Part shown: piece after piece, positions 44,195-51,126 of the stretch
Position numbering within the stretch: the first letter of the stretch is position 1
Layout of the letters: the number at the start of each line of letters is the position of its first letter
Assembly (NCBI RefSeq): GCF_003123685.1
Contig: NZ_QCYJ01000170.1
Span: forward strand, 1 to 64,000
DNA from: Nocardia aurea
GTDB taxonomy: Bacteria > Actinomycetota > Actinomycetes > Mycobacteriales > Mycobacteriaceae
DNA: 64,000 bases
Reading direction: 5' to 3'
The notes under the pieces: generated by a model
What the model was told of the DNA's origin: nothing
The model's database searches: none
The model's input: the letters and a program-made list of their open reading frames with translations, nothing else
Program-made: the position numbers and the translations under genes

Positions 44195-44743
44195 CTACCC
44201 GAACGTCGCTGCCCTCCGGGCCTTCACCGCCTCGATCCCGATACGGTCGGCCAGGCGCGCGCAATCGACCGGGCCGGTGGTATCGACGACGAGCGTCGGT
44301 GTCAGTTCGAGGGGTGCGGCCTGTGCCGCCCAGGCGTCCCAATCGTCGGCCAGCCGCTGCTCGTCTCGATGGAGGGCCGCGCGGTTCCGGTTCGCGTAGC
44401 GGGCCTTGGCCAGATCGGCGGGCACGTCACACCAGATCTCGACGGCGTGTGATGCGCCGGTTCTCTGGATTCCGGAGTCGGCGAAATGGAGGTCGCGCGG
44501 TGTGAACCACCACGAATCGATGACCACGGTGCCCGGGATCGCCTGAGCCATAGCCCAGACCGTGTCCATCGCGATTCCGCCGAGCGCGTGCAGATCGTCG
44601 GAATCATCGAGACAGGCCGCGAGGGCTTCCTTGACGACATCCTTCGACAGGAACCGCGCGTTCAACGTCCGAGCCAACGCTCGGCCCAACGTCGACTTGC
44701 CCGAACCGGGAAGACCGTTGACCAGCACCAGGAGTTTGTCCAC
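44195..44743 (-). CDS. P-loop kinase (AAA/shikimate-kinase-like)
   Basis: A 182-residue small-molecule kinase-like protein. The Walker A motif GLPGSGKSTLGRALARTL lies directly at the N-terminus from the GTG at 44743, followed by FLSKDVVKEALAACLDDSDD, VVIDSWWFTPRDLHF and a lid-like Arg-rich region KARYANRNR. This resembles the zeta-toxin/chloramphenicol phosphotransferase-like group. Substrate unknown. It follows the broken kinase gene on the same strand. Confidence 0.82.
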   Translation of the reverse strand: MDKLLVLVNGLPGSGKSTLGRALARTLNARFLSKDVVKEALAACLDDSDDLHALGGIAMDTVWAMAQAIPGTVVIDSWWFTPRDLHFADSGIQRTGASHAVEIWCDVPADLAKARYANRNRAALHRDEQRLADDWDAWAAQAAPLELTPTLVVDTTGPVDCARLADRIGIEAVKARRAATFG

Positions 44744-44784
44744 CGAGTCATCATGACCAACCTTTCGGTGGAACACGGCGACAA

Positions 44785-45577
44785 CTAATGTCGCGGCGGG
44801 TATTCCGCGTGGATATCGCCGCCGAACACCTTCCGGTAGAAGGCGTTCGTTCTGGCGGCGGCCGGTGCGTGCCGGAGCAGAATCGCGGCCACGACCGGCG
44901 GCACCTCGTCCGGTATGTCTCCGGAAGCGCATCGAAGCACGTACTCGTTGCGGTCGACCGGGACGCCGCTGGTCGGCATCGGTATCCAGCACACATCGGT
45001 CACCAACCAATTGACCAACCGCATGGCGGCGTAATCGGCGTCATGGGTGACGTGACGTTCGGCGAAATCGCGTTCGGCGGCCGAGAGGTCGAAATGCGGG
45101 GAGGTAGCCAGACCGAAATCGGTGAGATATATCCGCTGCCCGTCGCTGCGCATATTGCCGAAGTGGCCGTCCATGTGCAGCAGTCCCCGATCGTCGAGGA
45201 AAGTGACGATTTCCGACAACTCCCGCTCGATTACGGGGGCCGCGTCGACCGGGTCCTCGCGCAGCCGGTCCAGGATCGGGTGCGCGATGTATTCGCAGAA
45301 CAGCACGAGGCTGCACGACGCGACGGCCAGCGCTTCGAGGCGGGCACGCACGGCGGGGCTGCCACCGAAGCCGGCGACCACCGCGTCGACGTCGGCGTGT
45401 TCGTCGGCGATCGGCGACCGGCGACCGGCCGGGAACCGGCCTCGCGAGACGACACACGGCGATATCCGCTTCGCCGTGATCGCCTACACGCAGCGACACG
45501 ACAACCGGCACGTCTGGGCATTGTTCTCCGGTCACCGAAGCGTCACGGTTACCGAAGCGGGGGAAAATGATGGTCAC
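44785..45577 (-). pseudogene. Protein-kinase/APH-like kinase broken by a 7-bp tandem duplication
   Basis: From the GTG at 45577 one frame encodes MTIIFPRFGNRDASVTGEQC through EADIAVCRLARPVPGRSP. The continuation IADEHADVDAVVAGFGGSPA lies in another frame and runs to the stop at 44785. It includes the catalytic loop LHMDGHFGNMRSDG and YLTDFGLATSPHFDL. The frame change falls exactly at two tandem copies of CGGCGAC (45412-45425, plus strand). Removing one copy restores one continuous frame of about 260 residues. As it stands only the C-lobe part is readable from an internal GTG at 45381. Confidence 0.7.
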
Positions 45578-45784
45578 GGCAGGTTTACGCGCGAAATGAC
45601 CGCCCGTCGGTTTATTTCGCGAACTGTTACGGGGTAACTGCTCGATAGCTCACCCGTGTTCGCCTCGGTATTTTCCCGCGCTCATCTTGATGTTTTCGTG
45701 TCTGGTAACTCTTGCGTTCCCGGCGAACACTGAGAGGCGATCCGCTAGAGGAATTCAACCGGTACGAGCAAAGGAAGTCACGAT

Positions 45785-45958
45785 ATGTCTTCGAAAGCCA
45801 GACGGGTGTTTGCTGCCACCGCCATCACATTGTCTCTGGGCGTCATCGCGGCTCCGATCGCATCGGCCGCGACCCCCTCGTCCACCTCCCCCGGCGTCAC
45901 CCAGGCCGGATCGGTCGTCTTCTGCTTCCCGCTGGGAAGTGTCGAAGTCTGCTTCTGA
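45785..45958 (+). CDS. Small secreted peptide with two Cys
   Basis: A 57-residue product. A signal peptide (MSSKARRVFAATAITLSLGV, then IAAPIASA) is likely cleaved after ASA at about residue 28. The mature part of about 29 residues starts ATPSSTSPG and ends VVFCFPLGSVEVCF, with two Cys nine residues apart, suitable for one disulfide or for crosslinking. The ATG at 45785 follows AAAGGAAG. It lies 84 bp upstream of the PhoD-like gene. I recall short actinobacterial exported peptides ending in similar FC.PLGS..(I/V)C motifs, but assign no function. Confidence 0.72.
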   Translation: MSSKARRVFAATAITLSLGVIAAPIASAATPSSTSPGVTQAGSVVFCFPLGSVEVCF

Positions 45959-46041
45959 CCCGCTCGCCGAACCACAACCGCATCGTCGACGGGGCAGCTC
46001 CGGAATCGGAGGGGCCGTCTCCAGTTGATCTACCCTGAGAT

Positions 46042-47688
46042 ATGGCCCTGTCCCGCAGGCGATTGATACAGATGGGCGCTGCCGGCTCGGCAGCGCTACT
46101 GGCCGGTGCGGCGAATGCCTCCAGTGCGCGATTCGCCGCACCGCGCCTGCTCGGTGACCCCTTCTCGCTCGGTGTCGCCTCGGGCGATCCCACCCCGGAC
46201 GGGGTGGTGCTGTGGACGCGACTCGCCCCCGACCCGTTGGCTCCCGACGGGCTCGGCGGGATGGCGCACGCGCCCGTCACCGTCGATTACGAGATCGCCC
46301 ACGACGCGCACTTCCGTCTGATCGCCGCGCGCGGCAGTGCCGTGGCCACTCGCGAACTCGGCCACAGCGTGCACCCGGAGGTGCACGGACTCATGCCCGA
46401 CCGCTGGTACTTCTATCGATTCCGCGCGGGTTCCGCGATCTCACCGGTCGGGCGGACCCGCACCGCGCCCGCGCCGGGACAGGCCGTCGAACGGATGCGA
46501 TTCGCCTTCGCGTCCTGTCAGTCCTGGAGTTCCGGGCATTTCACCGCCTACCAGCACATGGCGGCCGAGGATCTCGATCTCGTCGTCCATCTCGGCGACT
46601 ACATCTACGAGAAGACCTTCACCAGGGGACGCGCGGACGCGCCGCTCGCACCGTTTCCCCGCGAAGAAGCGGTCGACCTTGCCGGATACCGGCTGCTCTA
46701 CGCCCAGGGCAAGTCCGAGCCCGCGCTGCGGGCCGCGCACGCGGCGTTCCCCTGGGTCGTCACCATGGACGATCACGAGGTCGACAACAACTGGGCGGGC
46801 GATTCCCCGGGAACCGGACTCGACATCCATCGGTTGCGGTGGCTGTACCGTCGCCGCCGCGCCGCCGCCTTCCAGGCGATGTACGAACACCAACCGCTAC
46901 GGCTCGCGCAGATGCCGTCCGGCCCGTCGCTGCGCCTGCACCGCCGCTACACCTTCGGCGATCTCGCCGACCTGACCATGCTCGACACCCGCCAGTACCG
47001 CACGGCGCAGGCATGCGGCGACGGCGGCCTGGTCGAGGACTGCGAGGACCGCTTCGCCACCGACCGCACAATTCTCGGTGCGGCGCAACGGGATTGGCTG
47101 CTCGACGGTTTCACCCGTTCGACCGCGCGATGGCAGATCATCGGGAATCAGGTCGCGATGGGACAGTCCGATTACGACCCCGGACCCGATATCGCCGTCG
47201 GCACCGACGGATGGGACGGCTACGTGGCCGACCGCGACGCCGTCCTGGGCGCCGCCGCCCGGCGCGAGGTGGACAATATGGTCGTCATCACCGGTGACCG
47301 CCATCAGAACTGCGCGGTCGATCTGCGCGACGACTACTCCGATCCGCGATCACCGGTCGTCGCCTCGGAATTCATCGGGACTTCGATCAGCACCGGCCGC
47401 GACGGAGCCGATATGAACGACACCGGGCGCCTGTTGCTCGCCGCTAACCCGGACGTAAAATTCTTCAACGCGCAACGCGGCTACGTCCGCGTCGAACTGG
47501 ATCATCGATTGTGGCGCAACGATTTCCGGGTCGTTCCCTACATTCGCACGCCCGGTGCGCCGATCAGCACCCGCGCCGGATTCGTGGTCGAGGCGGGCGT
47601 GCCCGGCGTGCGTCAGGCATGGCGACCCGACGATCCGGTCGACGCACCCGAGGACAACGCGGCACTGGCCGAGCCGCCGCCGCGATGA
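46042..47688 (+). CDS. phoD: PhoD-like alkaline phosphatase/phosphodiesterase, Tat-exported
   Basis: A 548-residue enzyme with a Tat signal (SRRRLIQMGAAGSAALLAGA), a PhoD N-terminal strand domain (LGVASGDPTPDGVVLWTRLA) and a metallophosphatase core with FAFASCQSW, VVHLGDYIYEK, VVTMDDHEVDNNWAGD and VVITGDRHQN. PhoD enzymes are Ca/Fe-dependent and act outside the membrane on phosphate esters. The start fits the twin-arginine motif at residues 5-7. The Tat signal and layout make the call firm; substrate range is not evident. Confidence 0.92.
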   Translation: MALSRRRLIQMGAAGSAALLAGAANASSARFAAPRLLGDPFSLGVASGDPTPDGVVLWTRLAPDPLAPDGLGGMAHAPVTVDYEIAHDAHFRLIAARGSAVATRELGHSVHPEVHGLMPDRWYFYRFRAGSAISPVGRTRTAPAPGQAVERMRFAFASCQSWSSGHFTAYQHMAAEDLDLVVHLGDYIYEKTFTRGRADAPLAPFPREEAVDLAGYRLLYAQGKSEPALRAAHAAFPWVVTMDDHEVDNNWAGDSPGTGLDIHRLRWLYRRRRAAAFQAMYEHQPLRLAQMPSGPSLRLHRRYTFGDLADLTMLDTRQYRTAQACGDGGLVEDCEDRFATDRTILGAAQRDWLLDGFTRSTARWQIIGNQVAMGQSDYDPGPDIAVGTDGWDGYVADRDAVLGAAARREVDNMVVITGDRHQNCAVDLRDDYSDPRSPVVASEFIGTSISTGRDGADMNDTGRLLLAANPDVKFFNAQRGYVRVELDHRLWRNDFRVVPYIRTPGAPISTRAGFVVEAGVPGVRQAWRPDDPVDAPEDNAALAEPPPR

Positions 47689-47737
47689 GTAGCGAAGCTC
47701 ACCCGGACCGGGCGCGTATCGGCGATAGAGTCGTGCG

Positions 47738-48343
47738 GTGACGTTCACGGTGGGCTTCGACCTGGATATGACGTTGATCGATTCGCGCCCCGGCGTCGCG
47801 AAGGCCATCGACCGGGTCGGCGCGGAATTCGAGCTGGCCTTGGACGGGGAGGAATTCTCGAACCGGCTCGGTCCGCCGTTGGCACTGTTGCTCGCAGAGG
47901 CGGGCGCGCCGGAAGCGCTGATTCCGGCGCTGGTCACCCGATATCGCGAGCTGTATCCCTCGATCGTGCCGCATGTTCCGGCACTGCCGGGCGCGGAGGC
48001 TGCGATGGCCGCGGTGCGCGAGCGTGGCGGGCGTGTTCTCGTGGTCACCGGCAAGCATCAGCCGCTGGCGCAACTGCACCTGGACGAACTCGGCTGGGAC
48101 GTCCATCATCTGGCGGGCGATCTCTGGTCGGCGGGCAAGGCCGAGGTGCTGCGCACCTACGGTGCGAGCATTTTCGTCGGCGACCACGCGGGCGATATGG
48201 TCGGCGCGCGCACCGCCGAGGTTTTCGCGGTCGGCGTGACCACCGGCCCGTGTGACGCCGAGGAACTGCGCGAGGCGGGCGCCGACGTGATCCTGGGCGA
48301 CCTCACCGAATTCCCGGACTGGCTGACCGCGCGCGCGTCCTGA
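47738..48343 (+). CDS. HAD family hydrolase
   Basis: A 201-residue HAD protein. Motif I is GFDLDMTLIDSRPG (nucleophile Asp and acid Asp... as D-x-D), motif II VLVVTGKHQPL, the conserved Lys in SAGKAEVLRTYG, and motif III VGDHAGDMVGARTA. The cap is helical (phosphoglycolate phosphatase-like). The substrate is unknown. The GTG at 47738 is used. Confidence 0.88.
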   Translation: MTFTVGFDLDMTLIDSRPGVAKAIDRVGAEFELALDGEEFSNRLGPPLALLLAEAGAPEALIPALVTRYRELYPSIVPHVPALPGAEAAMAAVRERGGRVLVVTGKHQPLAQLHLDELGWDVHHLAGDLWSAGKAEVLRTYGASIFVGDHAGDMVGARTAEVFAVGVTTGPCDAEELREAGADVILGDLTEFPDWLTARAS

Positions 48344-48377
48344 ACCACCATCCGCCGCGTTGTTCGCGCCCGAGCGT

Positions 48378-49019
48378 TCACTGCGTCGAGGCGCGCAGCA
48401 CTTCGAATCTCAGCGTGAGTCCGTCGAGCAGCGCCGCCAGTCCGGTTTCGAAGGCGGCGTCATCGATGTCGCGCTGTTTTCCGGCGAGCAGATGCGCCTC
48501 GCCCAGGTGCGGATACGAACCCCGGTAGACCGAGGCGTCGTCGGGGAAGCCGCCCGCGAACGATCCGAGGGTCGATCCGGTGACGAAGAACCGCATGAGC
48601 GCGCCGACCTGGGTGGCCTCGCGGCGTGGCCATCCCGCCGCGACCAGTCCGCCGAAGACAGCATCGGCCTGACGTAGCGCGTTCGGGCGGCGGCCCATGC
48701 CCTGGTTCAGAGCCGGAACGAGATTCGGATGGTGCGACAGTGCCGTCCGATAGGACCTGGCCCAGGTGCGCAGCGCCCCGTACCAATCGGGCCCGCCGTC
48801 GAACATCGACAGGTCGACGGTGCCCAGGACGGTGTCGACCATGGCGTCGAGCAGTTCGTCCTTGGTGGCGACGTGGTTGTACAGCGAGGGCCCGCGCACG
48901 CCGAGCGCGGTGGCGAGGCGGCGGATCGATACCGCGTCGAGCCCTTCGGTATCCGCGAGCTCGAGCGCGGCCGCGACAATGCGGTCACGACTGAGCAGCG
49001 GGGTGCGCGGACGGCCCAT
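48378..49019 (-). CDS. TetR family transcriptional regulator
   Basis: A 213-residue regulator from MGRPRTPLLSRDRIVAAALE. The HTH is GLDAVSIRRLATALGVRGPS followed by LYNHVATKDELLDAMVDTVL. The C-terminal TetR_C domain has YRTALSHHPNLVPALNQGMG. It is divergent from the acyl-CoA dehydrogenase gene, with two matching dyads between (49059-49116), so it probably represses that operon and itself. Confidence 0.9.
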   Translation of the reverse strand: MGRPRTPLLSRDRIVAAALELADTEGLDAVSIRRLATALGVRGPSLYNHVATKDELLDAMVDTVLGTVDLSMFDGGPDWYGALRTWARSYRTALSHHPNLVPALNQGMGRRPNALRQADAVFGGLVAAGWPRREATQVGALMRFFVTGSTLGSFAGGFPDDASVYRGSYPHLGEAHLLAGKQRDIDDAAFETGLAALLDGLTLRFEVLRASTQ

Positions 49020-49058
49020 TCTCACCTCTCGACGACGTCGGGATACCCAATCTAATCG

Positions 49059-49116
49059 AAACTTGCACCGTAAGTTTACGGCGGCTAGCCTCGACGCTAA
49101 CTTGCACCGTTAGTTT
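49059..49116. promoter_or_regulatory. Two TetR operators of the form AACTTGCACCGT(T/A)AGTT
   Basis: AAACTTGCACCGTAAGTTT (49059-49077) and TAACTTGCACCGTTAGTTT (49098-49116) are near copies, each with AACTT/AAGTT-type arms, 39 bp apart. They fill the gap between the divergent tetR and acyl-CoA dehydrogenase starts. Confidence 0.72.
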
Positions 49117-49126
49117 TGGGAGTCGC

Positions 49127-50275
49127 ATGAATCTCGAACTCTCCGACGAGCAGTCCGCCGCCCGCGCGCTGGCGTCCGATTTCGTCGATCGGGAGATCGT
49201 CCCGCACGCCGCGGCGTGGGATCGAGCGGAGTCGGTCGACACCGCGATCGTGCGCGCACTCGGCGACGTCGGATTCCTCGGTTTGACCATCCCCGAGGAA
49301 TTCGGCGGCAGCGGCGGTGATCACCTGACCTACTGTCTGGTCCTGGAAGAACTCGGACGCGGTGACTCGGCGGTACGCGGCATCGTCTCGGTGTCGCTCG
49401 GTTTGGTCGCCAAGTCGATCCACTCCTTCGGCACCGACGAGCAGAAACACGACTGGCTCCCCCGACTGACCGCGGGAACCGCTCTCGGCTGTTTTGCGCT
49501 CACCGAACCGGGCACCGGCTCCGACGCCGCGCAGTTGCGCACCACCGCCGTCCGCGACGGCGACGACTGGGTGCTGTCGGGCACCAAGATCTTCATCACC
49601 AACGGCACCTGGGCCGATGTCGCCCTGGTCTTCGCGCGCACCGGCGGCGAAGGGCACCGGGGAATCACCGCGTTCCTCGTGCCCACCGACTCCCCCGGCT
49701 TCACCGCCCGCCCGATCCACGGCAAACTCGGGCTGCGCGGCCAAGCCACCGCCGAACTGGTCATCGACGGCGTGCGCGTACCCGACAGCGCCCGCTTGCA
49801 CAGTGTCGGCAAGGGTTTCGGTGTCGCGATGGCGGCGCTGGCCAAAGGCCGGATGTCGGTGGCAGCGGGCTGCGTCGGACTGGCCAGGGCCTGCCTCGAA
49901 GCGGCGGTCGAATACTCGACGCAGCGTGAACAATTCGGCAAACCCATCGCCGGTCACCAACTCGTGCAGGAATTGCTGGCCGATATCGCGCTCGACGTGG
50001 ACGCGGCCCGACTGCTGGTGTGGCGCGTGGCCGACCTGATCGATCGCGGCCGGGAATTCGCCGTCGAATCGTCCAAGGCCAAACTGTTCGCCAGCGAAGC
50101 CGCCGTCCGTTCCGCCGACCGGGCGCTCCAGGTATTCGGCGGATACGGATTCATCGACGAATTCCCCGTCGGCAAATACCTGCGCGACGCCAAGGTGACG
50201 ACCCTCTACGAAGGCACGAGCCAGATCCAGAAACTGTTGATCGGACGTGCGCTGACCGGCGTGAACGCGTTCTGA
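49127..50275 (+). CDS. Acyl-CoA dehydrogenase
   Basis: A 382-residue ACAD. Typical segments are LGFTIPEEFGG-like GFLGLTIPEEFGGSGGDHLT, CFALTEPGTGSDAAQLRTTA (FAD site), GTKIFITNGTWADV and the C-terminal QLFGGYG-like ALQVFGGYGFIDEFPVGKYL with RDAKVTTLYEGTSQIQKLLI. The catalytic Glu is in YEGTSQIQ, as in short-/medium-chain ACADs. It begins fatty-acyl or branched-acyl-CoA oxidation. It is followed 38 bp on by an SDR in the same operon. Confidence 0.92.
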   Translation: MNLELSDEQSAARALASDFVDREIVPHAAAWDRAESVDTAIVRALGDVGFLGLTIPEEFGGSGGDHLTYCLVLEELGRGDSAVRGIVSVSLGLVAKSIHSFGTDEQKHDWLPRLTAGTALGCFALTEPGTGSDAAQLRTTAVRDGDDWVLSGTKIFITNGTWADVALVFARTGGEGHRGITAFLVPTDSPGFTARPIHGKLGLRGQATAELVIDGVRVPDSARLHSVGKGFGVAMAALAKGRMSVAAGCVGLARACLEAAVEYSTQREQFGKPIAGHQLVQELLADIALDVDAARLLVWRVADLIDRGREFAVESSKAKLFASEAAVRSADRALQVFGGYGFIDEFPVGKYLRDAKVTTLYEGTSQIQKLLIGRALTGVNAF

Positions 50276-50313
50276 CACCGGTGCACACCGAAATCCCTCG
50301 AGGAGTGAAGAGA

Positions 50314-51066
50314 ATGAACGGATTCACCGCCCGCACCGCCGTGGTCACCGGCGCGGCCCAGGGCATCGGCGCGGCCACCGCGGTACGTCTGGCCGCCGAG
50401 GGCGCTCGGGTCGCCGTCCTGGATCGTGAACCGCCCGAGGACACGGTCGAGCGGATCGTCGCGGCGGGCGGGCAGGCGACGGCCTACGTCTGCGATGTCA
50501 CCGACCGTGCCACGGTGCGCGAGGTGTTCGCGACGATCGCGCAGGAACTGGGCGGTCCGCACATCCTGGTCAACAATGCCGGGATCACCCGCGACGACCT
50601 GTTCTTCCGGCTGTCCGAGGACGATTGGGAGTCGGTGCTCACGGTGAACCTCACCGGCGTCTTCCACTGCACCCAGGCCGCGCAGAGATACATGGTCGCC
50701 CAGCGCTACGGCAGGATCGTCTCCCTGTCCAGCCGCTCGGCACTGGGCAATCGGGGCCAGGCGAACTACGCCGCGGCCAAGGCCGGAATACAGGGACTCA
50801 CCGCGACCCTGGCGCTCGAACTCGGCGCGTACGACATCACGGTGAACGCGGTCGCCCCCGGCTATATCGCCACCGCCATGACCGCCGCCACCGCGGAGCG
50901 GGTCGGCATGTCGGCCGACGAGCACCGCGAGAGCGCCGCCGCGCGAACCCCGCTCGGGCGCGTCGGGCGGCCCGAGGAGGTCGCCGCGGTGATCGCCTTC
51001 CTCACCAGCGACGACGCCTCCTACGTCAGCGGTCAGACCCTCTATGTCAACGGCGGCGCCCGCTGA
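50314..51066 (+). CDS. SDR family oxidoreductase (FabG-like)
   Basis: A 250-residue classical SDR. The cofactor loop is VVTGAAQGIGAATAVRLAAE, the NNAG motif is ILVNNAGITRDDLFF, the catalytic Ser is in RIVSLSSRSALGNRGQ and Tyr-x3-Lys in NYAAAKAG, ending VSGQTLYVNGG. It probably acts on a beta-hydroxyacyl- or ketoacyl-CoA made after the adjoining acyl-CoA dehydrogenase. The ATG at 50314 follows GGAGTGAAGAG. Confidence 0.9.
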   Translation: MNGFTARTAVVTGAAQGIGAATAVRLAAEGARVAVLDREPPEDTVERIVAAGGQATAYVCDVTDRATVREVFATIAQELGGPHILVNNAGITRDDLFFRLSEDDWESVLTVNLTGVFHCTQAAQRYMVAQRYGRIVSLSSRSALGNRGQANYAAAKAGIQGLTATLALELGAYDITVNAVAPGYIATAMTAATAERVGMSADEHRESAAARTPLGRVGRPEEVAAVIAFLTSDDASYVSGQTLYVNGGAR

Positions 51067-51126
51067 GTTCGCGCGCCGGGTCGTGATGTGCGTCGACCGC
51101 TGCGTCGGCGCACGGCCACGATCCGG

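Noticed and set aside
45122..45637. A 171-codon plus-strand frame across the broken kinase
   Set aside because: Its right end looks partly protein-like (FAVIAYTQRHDNRHVWALF), but most of it is antisense to the kinase catalytic loop, and the 7-bp duplication explains the minus-strand break fully.
49097..50278. A 393-codon open frame on the minus strand
   Set aside because: It mirrors the acyl-CoA dehydrogenase almost base for base and has no recognisable motif.
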